Source of the DNA: VRUE01 sp963714155 | GTDB taxonomy: Bacteria > Actinomycetota > Thermoleophilia > Solirubrobacterales > 70-9 | DNA: 64,000 bases | Assembly (NCBI GenBank): GCA_963714155.1 | Contig: OY970236.1 | Coordinates: forward strand, 1,984,001 to 2,048,000 | Direction of reading: 5' to 3' | Shown here: in pieces, positions 15,136 through 24,264 of the stretch | Layout: each line of letters opens with the position of its first letter | How positions within the stretch are numbered: position 1 is the stretch's first letter | The notes under the pieces: model-generated | What the model was told of the DNA's origin: nothing | What the model saw: the letters and a program-made list of their open reading frames with translations, nothing else | The model's database searches: none | Position numbers and translations under genes: made by a program

Positions 15136-16037
15136 AGCTTCGGCAGCGAGTGGCCGCGCAGGTAGGCGTCGGCTGCCATCGGCTTGCCACCAGGCGACTG
15201 CACGACCTCGAGCCGCAGGGCACCGCGACCGCAGCCGAGCAGCAAGGCCCCCCACTCGGCCTTCACCGCGCCGGTCTTAACGCTGACGTCGACGGCGCGG
15301 GCGCGCCGGACCCCGAGCCGCTCGCCGTCGCTCAGCTCCAAGTAGGTGCCGACGTGCGGTGTCAGCGCCCGCACGGTGCGCGCCAGCTCCGTCGCCGGCC
15401 GGGCCGGATCGAGGCGCCGCTCCTCGGCCGCGATCTTCTCCGCGTAGGTCGCCGCCTCGTCGTCCTGCTCGACGAACTCGAGCCGGGACTCGGCGAGAAG
15501 GTCCAGAGCCTGGACGAGCAATTCACCGCCGAGGCTGGCCAGCTTCGCCGAGAGCGCCTCGAAGTCTTCCTCGGGCCCGATCGCGATCTCCTCGCGCAGG
15601 GCGACCGGGCCGGAGTCGAGCCCGGCCGTCAGCTGCATCACGCAGACTCCGGTGCGCTGCTCACCCGCCATGATCGCCCGCTCGATTGGCGCCGCGCCGC
15701 GCCAGTGCGGCAAGAGCGAAGGGTGGATGTTCAGCATCGGCCACTCGGAGAGCAGCGGCTCGCGGATCAACTGGCCGAAGGCGCAGACAACCACGGCCTC
15801 GGGCCGAACCGCGCGAATCCGGGCCAGCGACTCGTCGTCATTGACGTCGGCCGCCTGCAGCAAGTCGATGTCGAGCTCGCCGGCGAGCTCTGCGGCGGGG
15901 GGCGCCTGCATGCGGCGACCGCGCCCCTTGGGGCGATCGGGCGGGGTGACGACCAACAGCGGCCGGTGAGCCGATCCGGCGAGCGTGCCCAGGACGGTGG
16001 CGGCGAAATCCGATGTGCCGAGGTAGACGGTCCTCAC
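15132..16037 (-). CDS. fmt: Methionyl-tRNA formyltransferase
   Basis: 301 residues. MRTVYLGTSDFAATVL at the N terminus is the typical start. The catalytic loop LNIHPSLLPHWRGAAPIERA (about residues 101-120) contains the Asn-His-SLLP-RG motif, followed by GVCVMQLTAGLDSGPV. The C-terminal OB-like domain carries the tRNA-binding part (TPHVGTYLEL). It formylates initiator Met-tRNA using 10-formyl-THF. It overlaps def by 4 nt upstream and rsmB by 3 nt downstream, the common def-fmt-rsmB operon. Confidence 0.96.
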   Translation of the reverse strand: MRTVYLGTSDFAATVLGTLAGSAHRPLLVVTPPDRPKGRGRRMQAPPAAELAGELDIDLLQAADVNDDESLARIRAVRPEAVVVCAFGQLIREPLLSEWPMLNIHPSLLPHWRGAAPIERAIMAGEQRTGVCVMQLTAGLDSGPVALREEIAIGPEEDFEALSAKLASLGGELLVQALDLLAESRLEFVEQDDEAATYAEKIAAEERRLDPARPATELARTVRALTPHVGTYLELSDGERLGVRRARAVDVSVKTGAVKAEWGALLLGCGRGALRLEVVQSPGGKPMAADAYLRGHSLPKL

Positions 16038-16675
16038 GCGTCGGTACGAGGCTCGCGATGCTCGGCCTCATCGCCAGGCTCCTGCTCGTCCAGCGGCGGG
16101 CTGTAGCTCTCGCCCTCGCGCAGCGCCCGCAAGGCGCCCTTGCGCTGTGCCCTTGGCGCCCGATCGAGGATCAGGACCCCATCGAGGTGGTCGATCTCGT
16201 GCTGGAGCACGCGCGCCTCGAGGCCGGAGGCCTCGATCTCGATCGGCTCGCCGTCGACATCGAGCCCGCTGAAGCGGGCGTGCAGGGGCCGCTCGACGTC
16301 CATCGAGACCCGGGGCAAGCTGAGGCACCCCTCCTCGGCGACGACGACCTCGTTGGAGAGCCACTCGACCTCGGGGTTGATCAGCGCGGTCGGCTCGCTG
16401 TCGGGGCCGGCCTGGAAGACGAGCAGGCGGCGCAGCACGCCGAGCTGGGTTGCGGCCAGGCCGACGCCCATGCCGTCGCGCATGATCGCCACCATCCGCT
16501 CAACCTCGGCGCGCAGCTCGGGGCCGAAATCCCGCACCGGCGAGGCCTTGCTCTTGAGCACCGGATCGCCGAACTTGACCACGTGCGCAAGCGCCGCCTC
16601 GCGACGCTCCAGCAGCTCCGCTTCGAGCTCGTTCTCGCCGCGCTCGTCGGTCTCCGTCTCGGCCGGTTCACTCAT
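16034..16675 (-). CDS. def: Peptide deformylase
   Basis: 213 residues from ATG 16675 (MSEPAETETDERG). All three motifs are present: GVGLAATQLG, EEGCLSLP with the metal-ligand Cys, and HEIDHLDG with the two ligand His and the catalytic Glu. It removes the formyl group from nascent proteins. N- and C-terminal acidic extensions (about 25 and 30 residues) make it longer than the ~170-residue norm. It overlaps fmt by 4 nt. The 99-nt upstream gap holds the hairpin that follows priA. Confidence 0.95.
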   Translation of the reverse strand: MSEPAETETDERGENELEAELLERREAALAHVVKFGDPVLKSKASPVRDFGPELRAEVERMVAIMRDGMGVGLAATQLGVLRRLLVFQAGPDSEPTALINPEVEWLSNEVVVAEEGCLSLPRVSMDVERPLHARFSGLDVDGEPIEIEASGLEARVLQHEIDHLDGVLILDRAPRAQRKGALRALREGESYSPPLDEQEPGDEAEHREPRTDA

Positions 16676-16720
16676 CGATTCTGAGTCTAAGGATCGAGGA
16701 CGAGCCGGTGCGCCTCGTTC

Positions 16721-16774
16721 GCGCCCAATCGCCACGGATTCGAGACACCGGCAGTCACCGTGTCGATTGGGCGC
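16721..16774 (-). terminator. Long stem-loop directly after the priA stop codon
   Basis: Arms 16721-16737 (GCGCCCAATCGCCACGG) and 16758-16774 pair at 16 of 17 positions around a 20-nt loop that has a weaker internal foldback. The right arm abuts the priA stop (16775-16777), so priA transcripts run straight into the stem. No U-tract follows on the minus strand. Stem length is well above usual intrinsic terminators and resembles the outer stems of families B-D, but the loop matches none of them. Confidence 0.65.
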
Positions 16775-18963
16775 TCACTGCGGATCGACGTCGACCGAGA
16801 TCGCGACCTCGCGCAAGGTGCGATCGGCGGCGAGGCGCTCGACCGTGGCGCGAACGGCGGCGATGGTGGCCTCGCGCTCGCTCGCCTTGAGCAGCAGGCG
16901 GCGGCGATGGCGATTGCGCACGCGGAACATCGGCGCCGGGCCGAGCAGGTCGGTGTCGTCGGGCAGCGCTGCGACGAGGCCCTCGGCGAGCAGGCCGGCG
17001 GCGTGGTCGAGGCGCTGCTCGGACTCGGCTTTGAGCACGATCCGGGTCAGGTGCGAGAAGGGCGGGTAACGCAACGCCTCTCGTCGCCCGATCTCCTCGG
17101 CGAGGAATGAGGTCGCGTCGTGCTCGGCAGCGTGGACGATGCTGGGAGCCGTCGGGGCCAGGGTCTGCACGATCACCTCACCACCAGCGGCGCCGCGACC
17201 GCTGCGACCGGCGAGCTGGGCGACCATCGCGAAGGTCCGCTCAGCGGCGCGGAAATCGGGGAAGCGCAGGGTGGCGTCGGCGTCGAGGATCGCGCTCAGC
17301 GTGACCTCGGGAAAGTCGTGGCCCTTGGCGACCATCTGGGTGCCAACCAAGACCGCGCTCTCGGCCTCGCCGAAGCCGGCGAGGATGCGGGCGTGGGCAC
17401 CGCGGCCGGCCGCGGTGTCGGCATCGAGCCGGAAGACCGGCATCGGCGCCAGCCGCTCGGCCAGCAGCGCCTCGATCTGCTCGGTGCCGACGCCGGCGCG
17501 CGAAAGCGTGGTCGAGTCGCAGACCCCGCAGGCGCTGGGCAGCGGTTCGCGGTGGGCACAGTGGTGGCAGACGAGGCGACCGCTGTGGCGGTGGACGATC
17601 AGCGAGACATCGCAGTTGGGGCAGTTCCAGTGCTGGCCGCAGGAGCGGCAGGTGAGCCAGGGGGCGAAGCCGCGTCGGTTGACCATCACGATCGCCTTCA
17701 TGCCCGCTGCGCGGACGCCCTCCAGCGCTGCCCAGGTCTCGGGGTGCAGGGCACCGGAACGGGGGTCGGCCTCGCGCATGTCGAGCACCCGCACCGGCGG
17801 CATCGCTTGCCCGTCGACGCGACGCGGCAGCTGCAGCCGCGGCAGCTCCAGCCAAGACTCCGGCCGCGGCGTCGCCGTGCCGGCGACCAGCACCGCCCCG
17901 GACTCATCCGCGCGGCGGCGGGCCACCGCGCGAGCGTCGTAACAGGGGTCGCCCTCCTGCTTGTAGGAGGCGTCGTGCTCCTCGTCGATGACGATCAAGC
18001 CGAGGTCGTGCAGCGGCGCGAAGACGGCGGAGCGGGGCCCGACGCAGACGCTCGCCTCGCCGCTGCGCAACCGCTGCCACTCGTCATAGCGCTCGCCGTC
18101 GGCGAGGGCCGAGTGCAGGACGGCGAAGCGATCACCGAGCCGTGCCCGGAAGCGCGCCACCGCCTGCGGCGCCAGGCCGATCTCGGGAACCAGCACGATC
18201 GCCCCTTTGCCCCGCGCCAGCGCTGCCTCGACCGCGGCGAGGTAGACCTCGGTCTTGCCCGAGCCGGTAACGCCGTGCAGCAACTGCTCGCGGGGAGCGC
18301 CGGCTTCTCCATCGAGCGCGGCGACGATGCTCGCGACCGCGGCTTCCTGCTCGGGCAGCAGCTGCGGCCGCCCCCCACGGGCGCCAACCTCGGGCTGGTT
18401 CGAGTGGCGCCGCACCAGCGAGCTGCGCGTCGCGATCAGGCCCCGCTGCTCGAGCCGCCGCAGCACGCCGCGATCCGAACCGACCGCCGCTGCCAGCTCC
18501 GGCGCCGACATCTCCCCTGTCCGCAGCGCCTCCAGCACGCCACGCTGCTTGACGCCAAGCCGCTCCCCCCGCTGAGCGCCTCCTCCCCGGCCACCGTGAT
18601 CTCCGCCCGCAGCTCGGTGCGCGAGCGCACCCGCTGGCCGGCGGCGCCGGTCCCCGGCGGTAGCACCAGCTGCAGCCCGCGGGACGGGGTTGAGCAGTAC
18701 TCCTCGGCGACCCAAAGACCGAGCCGGACGAGCTCGGGCGGCGTACCGGCCCCGAGCGCTTCGATCGGCTCGGCGAGCCGATCGGCCGGCAGCGCCGAGC
18801 TATCCGCCAGGCCGACGACCACGCCAAGCAGGCGCTGCCTGCCGAAGGGAACCTTGACCACGCTGCCGACCTCGAGGTCGGCCATCTCGCCGGTCAGGCG
18901 GTAGTCGAAGGGCCCGCGCAGGGCGCGGGCGGTGGTGAGCGGCTCAACCTTCGCAATCGACAC
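16775..18963 (-). pseudogene. priA: Primosomal protein N' (PriA helicase), interrupted by a one-base frameshift
   Basis: Two frames join to give a complete ~729-residue PriA. The N-terminal part (VSIAKVEPLTTARALRGPFD from GTG 18963) runs to about 18570. The remainder (GERLGVKQRGVLEALRTGEM onward) is in another frame. The switch falls on a run of six C (plus strand 18565-18570); a seventh would restore the frame and make the gene a whole number of codons. The helicase part has Walker A GVTGSGKTEVYL, IDEEHDASYKQ, paired zinc-binding Cys (CRSCGQHWNCPNCD, CHHCAHRE..CGVC) and QLAGRSGRG. PriA restarts replication forks. A homopolymer sequencing error is as likely as true inactivation. Confidence 0.85.
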
Positions 18964-19012
18964 TTGAGCACCGTATGGAGGAACGCGGACGGCGTGGGTA
19001 TGCTGCGCGGCG

Positions 19013-19516
19013 ATGGCGCTCAACCTCAGTCCCGGGGAGCAGGTGATCTTCCAGGGCCACCCTTCCTGGCGGGCAATTCTCGGCTTCTACCTGAAGGGCA
19101 TCCTGGTCGCGGCGATCATCGGCGTCCTCTTCAAGCTATTCGGCTCGAGCAGCGCAACCGTCTTCTTCGTCGTCCTCGTGATCATCGGCGTGACCGTGCT
19201 GATCGGCTTCATCAAGCGGGTGGCGACGACCTACACGATCACCGACCGCCGCCTCAACATCAAACGCGGCATCATCTCCCGCGAGGTCCAGGAGACCCGC
19301 CTGGAGCGGGTCCAGAACGTCAACTACAAGCAGTCCGTCTACCAGCGGGCGATGCAAATCGGCGACGTCGACTTCGACACGGCAGCGGGCGACGACTACA
19401 ACTTCGTCTTCTACGGGGTAGCCGACCCGCAACAGGTCGTCCACAGCGTCGACCAAGCCACGGGAGCCAACGCAGCCGGTACCCACGGTTTGGGCGAGCC
19501 CCAGCCACCGCTGTAG
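19013..19516 (+). CDS. Membrane protein with bacterial PH-like (bPH2/DUF304) domain
   Basis: 167 residues. Two TM helices (about 23-45 and 48-68) are followed by a bPH2 domain with TTYTITDRRLNIKRGIISRE (residues about 74-93) and QETRLERVQNVNYKQS, the characteristic strand pattern. The C-terminal tail is low complexity and Pro/Gly rich. The molecular role of these proteins is not established; many are single-gene membrane proteins of unknown function. It runs divergently from priA and ends 11 nt from the convergent metK stop, with no terminator visible in that gap. Confidence 0.8.
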   Translation: MALNLSPGEQVIFQGHPSWRAILGFYLKGILVAAIIGVLFKLFGSSSATVFFVVLVIIGVTVLIGFIKRVATTYTITDRRLNIKRGIISREVQETRLERVQNVNYKQSVYQRAMQIGDVDFDTAAGDDYNFVFYGVADPQQVVHSVDQATGANAAGTHGLGEPQPPL

Positions 19517-19527
19517 CGCGGGGTGCT

Positions 19528-20778
19528 TCAGGCGGGAGTTGCTTGAGCCGTACCGGCAGCGCTCTTCAGTGAATCCGCGCGATCGGTGCGCTCCCAGGTG
19601 AATGCATCGCCTTCTCTGCCGAAGTGCCCGTAAGCAGCCGTCTGGCTGAAGACGGGACGGTGCAGATCGAGGTACTGGCGGAAGGCACCCGGGCGCAGGT
19701 CGAACTCCGCTTCGACCAGGCGGGAGATCTGCGCGTCGGGGAGGGTGCCGGTGCCGAAGGTCTCGACCATCAGCGAGATTGGGCGGGCGACGCCGATCGC
19801 GTAGGCGACCTGGACCTCGCAGCGCTGGGCGAGGCCGGCGGCGACGAGGTTCTTGGCGACGTGGCGGGTGGCGTAGGCGGCGGAGCGATCGACCTTGGAG
19901 GGATCCTTGCCGGAGAAGGCGCCGCCGCCGTGGCGGGCCATGCCGCCGTAGGTGTCGACGATGATCTTGCGGCCGGTGAGGCCGGCATCGCCGACCGGGC
20001 CGCCGATCACGAACTTGCCGGTCGGGTTGACGAGGAAGTGCTGGCGCAGCTCGGTCTCGTCGAAGAGACCGGCAGCCTCGGCGTTCAGCACCGGCAGCAC
20101 CACGCTCTCCCAGAGGTCGGGCTTGATCTTCGACTCCGACTCGACGCCCTCGGCGTGCTGGGTCGAGATCAAGAGCTTCTCGACCCGCACCGGGCGGCCG
20201 TCGGCGTAGCGGACGGTGACCTGGGTCTTGCCGTCGGGGCCGAGGTAGTCGAGCGAGCGGTCCTTGCGCACCGCGGCGAGGCGCTCGGCGAGCCGGTGCG
20301 CGAGGTGGATCGGCATCGGCATCAGCGCCTCGGTCTCGTCGGTGGCGTAGCCGAACATCATTCCCTGGTCGCCAGCGCCGGCGACCAGCAGCTCGTCCTC
20401 GGCCGATTCGGTCCGCGTCTCATAAGCCTCGTCGACGCCCTGAGCGATGTCGGGCGACTGCTTATCGAGCGAGACCAGGACCGAGATGTGGTCGCAGTGG
20501 TAGCCGTAGTCGCCGTGGTCGTAGCCGATCCCGCGGATCGTCTCGCGAACCAGATCGGGGACGTTGAGGTGGGCGCTGGTCGAGATCTCGCCGGAGACCA
20601 CCGCCATGCCGGTGTTGACCAGCGTCTCGCAGGCCACGCGGCCCTCGGGATCGTCGGCCATCACCGCGTCGAGCACTGCGTCTGAGATCGCGTCGCAGAC
20701 CTTGTCGGGGTGACCCTCGGTGACTGACTCGGACGTGAAGAGGTACTCGCCCTCGGCGAGTGGCTGGATATCGCTCAT
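19528..20778 (-). CDS. metK: S-adenosylmethionine synthetase
   Basis: 416 residues from ATG 20778 (MSDIQPLAEGEYLFTSESVT). Motifs: GHPDKVCDAISDAVLD near residue 23, GAGDQGMMFGYATDET around 130, GGGAFSGKDPSKVDRSAAY around 280. It makes SAM from methionine and ATP. No SAM riboswitch is seen; the upstream gap is filled by family B copy 3. Confidence 0.97.
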   Translation of the reverse strand: MSDIQPLAEGEYLFTSESVTEGHPDKVCDAISDAVLDAVMADDPEGRVACETLVNTGMAVVSGEISTSAHLNVPDLVRETIRGIGYDHGDYGYHCDHISVLVSLDKQSPDIAQGVDEAYETRTESAEDELLVAGAGDQGMMFGYATDETEALMPMPIHLAHRLAERLAAVRKDRSLDYLGPDGKTQVTVRYADGRPVRVEKLLISTQHAEGVESESKIKPDLWESVVLPVLNAEAAGLFDETELRQHFLVNPTGKFVIGGPVGDAGLTGRKIIVDTYGGMARHGGGAFSGKDPSKVDRSAAYATRHVAKNLVAAGLAQRCEVQVAYAIGVARPISLMVETFGTGTLPDAQISRLVEAEFDLRPGAFRQYLDLHRPVFSQTAAYGHFGREGDAFTWERTDRADSLKSAAGTAQATPA

Positions 20779-20791
20779 GCGCGAAAGCCTA

Positions 20792-20894
20792 GCGGGGCGT
20801 GCGTGACCAAGCAGGTCAAGGACGCAGGGAGCGTGGCGTGCTCTGCACGCGAGCGACCGAGGACGCCGACATGCGCCGGTCACGTACGCCCCGC
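20792..20894. repeat. Family B repeat, copy 3, between der and metK
   Basis: Outer arms 20792-20808 (GCGGGGCGTGCGTGACC) and 20878-20894 pair at 16 of 17 positions. The plus-strand core is AAGCAGGTCAAGGACGCAGG, then GAGCGTGGCGTGCTCTGCAC, then GCGAGCGACCGAGGACGCCG. The inner pair here is GCAgGTC/GACaTGC: a G-C pair where copy 2 has A-T and copy 1 has T-A. It fills the gap between the der stop (20899) and the metK start (20778). Confidence 0.92.
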
Positions 20895-20898
20895 CGGT

Positions 20899-22218
20899 TC
20901 ATCGACCGCGGCGCGTGCCTGAATGCGGAACGAAGTCGATCACCAGCGGCACGCCCTCGAGCGCGTAGGTCTCGCGCAGGCGGTTCTCGAGGTGGTAGGC
21001 CCATTCGCGGTTGATCAGTTTGCGGTCGTTGACCTGGATCGCGATCCGCGGCGGCCGCTCGCCTACCTGGGCTGCGTAGTAGAGGCGCAGGCGACGGCCG
21101 CGCCGCGACGGCGGCGGCGTCTTCGCGGTGACGTCGGCGACGAAGCGGTTGAGCTCGGGCGTGGGGATCCGCTCGGCGGCGCGATCGGCCAGCTCCAGCG
21201 CCTTCGGCAGCAGGTTGGCGACGTTGCGGCCGCGCGTGGCCGAGCAGGTGACGACGTCCGGGCGCAGGCGCAGCTTCTGCCTCACCCGGGCGCGGGCGTC
21301 GTCGATGTCGGTGCGCGTCTCGTCCCACTTGTTGAGCGCCAGCAGGGTCGCGCAGCCGGCTTTCATCGCCATCTCGGCGACGCGCAGGTCCTCGGCGGTG
21401 ATGCCGTCGCCGGCATCGCAGACGACGAGGGCGACGTCGGCGCGCTCGACCGCGTGCTCGGAGCGCAGTTGGGCGTAGTAGTCGACCGACCCCGCCAGCT
21501 TGGAGCGGCGGCGCAGGCCGGCGGTGTCAACCAGGACCACGGGGCGGCCGTCGACCTCGACCGCGGTGTCGATCGAGTCGCGGGTGGTGCCGGCAAGGGC
21601 GGAGACGATCACCCGCTCGGAGCCGAGGAAGGCGTTGACCAGCGAGGACTTGCCGGCGTTGGGGCGGCCGATCACCGCGACCCGAACGGCGTCGGAATCC
21701 TCGGCCGGTCGGGCGTGTTCGCCGAGCAGCTCAACCGCGCGGTCGAGCAGGTCGCCGCTGCCGAGGCCGTGGCTGGCCGAGACCGGCAGCGGCTCGCCGA
21801 GGCCGAGCTGGTGGAGCTCGGCGGTCAAGTGCTCGTCCTCGGGGCGGTCGACCTTGTTGGCGACGACGATCACCGGCACCTCCGCCCCGCGCAGCGTCTT
21901 GGCCAGCTCGACGTCGCCGGCGCGGACGCCGGCGCGAGCGTCGACGATCAGCATCACCACGTCGGCCTCGGCGATCCCGAGCCGGGCCTGCTGCTGGATG
22001 TCACGGGCCAGCTCGGACTCGTCCTCGAGGTCGATGCCGCCGGTGTCGAGCAGCTCGAAGGCGACCCCGTTCCACTCGCAGCGCACCCGCTTGCGATCGC
22101 GGGTCACCCCGGACTCGGCGTGGGTGACCGCCTCGCGCCCACCGGCGAGCCGGTTGACCAGCGTGCTCTTGCCGACGTTGGGGAAACCGACGATGGCGAC
22201 GGCCGGCAGGCCGCTCAC
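20899..22218 (-). CDS. der: Ribosome-associated GTPase Der (EngA)
   Basis: About 439 residues from GTG 22218, preferred because GGAG lies 9 nt upstream and homologues begin just before the first G1 loop; an ATG at 22302 would overlap cmk by 26 nt. Two tandem GTPase domains: VGFPNVGKST / DTGGI / NKVD, then IGRPNAGKSS / DTAGLRRRSK / NKWD. A C-terminal KH-like domain includes YYAAQVGERPPRIAIQVND. Der assists 50S maturation. Neighbouring cmk-der order is common in bacteria. Confidence 0.95.
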   Translation of the reverse strand: MSGLPAVAIVGFPNVGKSTLVNRLAGGREAVTHAESGVTRDRKRVRCEWNGVAFELLDTGGIDLEDESELARDIQQQARLGIAEADVVMLIVDARAGVRAGDVELAKTLRGAEVPVIVVANKVDRPEDEHLTAELHQLGLGEPLPVSASHGLGSGDLLDRAVELLGEHARPAEDSDAVRVAVIGRPNAGKSSLVNAFLGSERVIVSALAGTTRDSIDTAVEVDGRPVVLVDTAGLRRRSKLAGSVDYYAQLRSEHAVERADVALVVCDAGDGITAEDLRVAEMAMKAGCATLLALNKWDETRTDIDDARARVRQKLRLRPDVVTCSATRGRNVANLLPKALELADRAAERIPTPELNRFVADVTAKTPPPSRRGRRLRLYYAAQVGERPPRIAIQVNDRKLINREWAYHLENRLRETYALEGVPLVIDFVPHSGTRRGR

Positions 22219-22276
22219 GACTCTTCGCTCCGCTGTGCGCCAGCCCTGGCTATTCGGGGAAAAGAACAGCGGAAGC

Positions 22277-22915
22277 TCATTGGAGGCCTCGTTGGTGGGC
22301 AAGCGCCGCTATCCGATCGACGACCTGCTCCTGGGAGAGGCCCGTGGTGTCGATCTCCACCGCGTCCGCAGCGGCCCGCAGGGCGCTGTGCTCACGGGTC
22401 TCGTCGCGCTGATCGCGCTCGCGCTGGGCGGCGAGCACAGCGGCGGGGTCCTCGCCGGTCTGGGCGGCGCGGCGGCGGGCGCGCTCCTCGGCGGAAGCGG
22501 TGAGGAAGACCTTCAGCGGCGAGTCGGGGCTGACGACGGTGCCGATGTCACGGCCCTCGGCGACGTAGCGACCGGCGGCGATCAGCTCGCGCTGTCGATC
22601 CACCATCGCCTCGCGCACGCCGGGATGAACCGAGATCCGCGAGGAGGCCTCGCTCGCCTCCGGCTCGCGTATCTGCCCGGTCACGTCCTCGCCGTCGAGC
22701 TCGACCCGGTCGCCGTCGAGGGAGATCGAGATCGAGCGCGCCAGATCGTCCATCGCCCCGGCGTCGTCGAGGTCAACCCCACGCCTCAGCCCGGCCAGCG
22801 CCACGCAGCGGTACATCGCCCCGGAGTCGAGGTAGGTGAAGCCGAGCGTGCCGGCAAGGCGGCGCGCCACGGTGGACTTGCCGGCCCCCGCGGGCCCGTC
22901 GATGGCGATGACCAT
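22277..22915 (-). CDS. cmk: Cytidylate kinase
   Basis: 212 residues from ATG 22915 (MVIAIDGPAGAGKSTVARRL). P-loop GPAGAGKST (about 7-15), YLDSGAMYRCVAL in the CMP-binding region, and AEGRDIGTVVSP followed by KVFLTASAEERARRR, the canonical Cmk pattern. It phosphorylates CMP and dCMP. It lies 43 nt downstream of aroA and just upstream of der. The aroA-cmk-der order suggests a single transcription unit. Confidence 0.95.
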   Translation of the reverse strand: MVIAIDGPAGAGKSTVARRLAGTLGFTYLDSGAMYRCVALAGLRRGVDLDDAGAMDDLARSISISLDGDRVELDGEDVTGQIREPEASEASSRISVHPGVREAMVDRQRELIAAGRYVAEGRDIGTVVSPDSPLKVFLTASAEERARRRAAQTGEDPAAVLAAQRERDQRDETREHSALRAAADAVEIDTTGLSQEQVVDRIAALAHQRGLQ

Positions 22916-22958
22916 GGGCGGCAGCGTAGAGACGGTGACCGCTCGCGGCTTTCCGCGC

Positions 22959-24260
22959 TCAGTTGCCGCGACGGGTGAAGGCCGCCAGATCGGCCTCGAA
23001 GCCCGGGTAGCTGACCGCGGCGGCCTCCATTCCCTCGACCGCGACACCCTGGCGCGAGGCCTGGCCGGCGATCGCACCCAGCATCGCGATCCGGTGGTCG
23101 CCGTGCGAGGAGATCGCGCCGCCGCGCAGCCCACCGCCGCCCTCGATCCGCATCCCGTCCTCGCGCGCCTCGACCGTGGCTCCGAGCGACTCCAGCGCCG
23201 CGCATGTCGTCGCCACCCGATCGGACTCCTTGCGGCGCAGCTCCGCCGCGTCGCGGATCGTCGTCGGGCCCTCGGCGAAACAGGCGGCAAGGGCCAGCAG
23301 CGGCAGCTCGTCGATCGCCAGCGGGATCTCCTCGCCGCCAACCTCGGTGCCCTGCAGCGAGGAGGCGCGAGCGCGGATCGTGCCGATCGGCTCGCCGCCG
23401 CGCTCGCCGACCGGCTCGAGCTCGAGATCGGCCCCCATCCGCTCCAGGATCGCCAGCAGCCCGGTCCGGGTCGGGTTGGTGCCGACCCCTTCCAGCGTTA
23501 CCTCGCTGCCCGGCACGAGCAGGGCGGCGACGAGGAAGAAGGCGGCCGAAGAGAAGTCGGCGGGCACGGCGAGCTCGCCCGGTTCCAGGCGTTTGGAGGG
23601 TCGCACCGAGATACCGCCGCGCAGCCAGGTGACGTCGGCACCGGCGGCGGCCAGCATGCGCTCGCTGTGGTCGCGGCTGCGCGACGGCTCGCGCAGCCAG
23701 GTCTCACCCTCGGCGAGCAGGCCGGCGAAGAGCAGGCAAGACTTGACCTGGGCGCTGGCGATCGGCAGCTCGTACTCGATGCCCTGCAGCGGCGCCGCCT
23801 CGAGTTCGAGTGGCGGCAGTCGCTCCTCGCGGCAGCGCAGCTGGGCGCCCATCTGCCGCAGCGGCGCGGCGATCCGGTCAACCGGCCGGCGCCGGATCGA
23901 GGCGTCGCCGTCGAGCGTCCACCTGCCGCTCGGCTGTCCCGCGAGCCAGCCCGGCATGAGGCGCAGGAGGGTGCCGGCGTTGCCGACGTCGATCGTCGTG
24001 CTGCGGGCGCTGCGCAGGCCGACGCCGCGGATGCAGATCATCGGACCGATGCCGCCGGACTCGACGCCCTCGATCTCGGCGCCTAGCGCCCGCACCGCAT
24101 CGAGGGTCGAGCGCGTGTCGGCGGAGTCGAGGTAGCCCTCGATTTCGGTCTCTCCCTCCCCCATCGCCGCGATCAGCGCGGCACGGTGGGAGATCGACTT
24201 GTCGGCCGGTGGGCGCAGGTTGCCGCGCAGCGGACCGATCGGGTCGAAGCGGGTGGTCAT
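22959..24260 (-). CDS. aroA: 3-phosphoshikimate 1-carboxyvinyltransferase (EPSP synthase)
   Basis: 433 residues. ADKSISHRAALIAAMGEG (about 19-36) has the substrate-binding Lys-Ser-Arg, and VGNAGTLLRLMPGWLAG (about 92-108) the GNAGT..R motif. LPLLALAACFAEG and KESDRVATTCAALESLGA follow near the C terminus. It makes EPSP in the shikimate pathway. Operon order tyrA-aroA-cmk; only 4 nt separate it from the tyrA stop codon. Confidence 0.96.
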   Translation of the reverse strand: MTTRFDPIGPLRGNLRPPADKSISHRAALIAAMGEGETEIEGYLDSADTRSTLDAVRALGAEIEGVESGGIGPMICIRGVGLRSARSTTIDVGNAGTLLRLMPGWLAGQPSGRWTLDGDASIRRRPVDRIAAPLRQMGAQLRCREERLPPLELEAAPLQGIEYELPIASAQVKSCLLFAGLLAEGETWLREPSRSRDHSERMLAAAGADVTWLRGGISVRPSKRLEPGELAVPADFSSAAFFLVAALLVPGSEVTLEGVGTNPTRTGLLAILERMGADLELEPVGERGGEPIGTIRARASSLQGTEVGGEEIPLAIDELPLLALAACFAEGPTTIRDAAELRRKESDRVATTCAALESLGATVEAREDGMRIEGGGGLRGGAISSHGDHRIAMLGAIAGQASRQGVAVEGMEAAAVSYPGFEADLAAFTRRGN

Positions 24261-24264
24261 CTGC

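Noticed and set aside
16721..16774. tRNA-like fragment because of a TTCGA word in a stem-loop
   Set aside because: No T-arm with 5-bp stem, no anticodon arm and no acceptor stem. It is a single long hairpin after priA.
20779..20898. Small ORFs and N-terminal extensions read through family B (also near 13526 and 40190)
   Set aside because: The near-identical translations (CTRATEDADMR, PRSLACRARHAPC) arise from the repeat itself at each locus. They extend unrelated genes and lack ribosome binding sites.
23176..24135. Plus-strand Ser/Arg-rich ORF opposite aroA
   Set aside because: Low-complexity antisense shadow of a well-supported EPSP synthase; no domain and no start signal.
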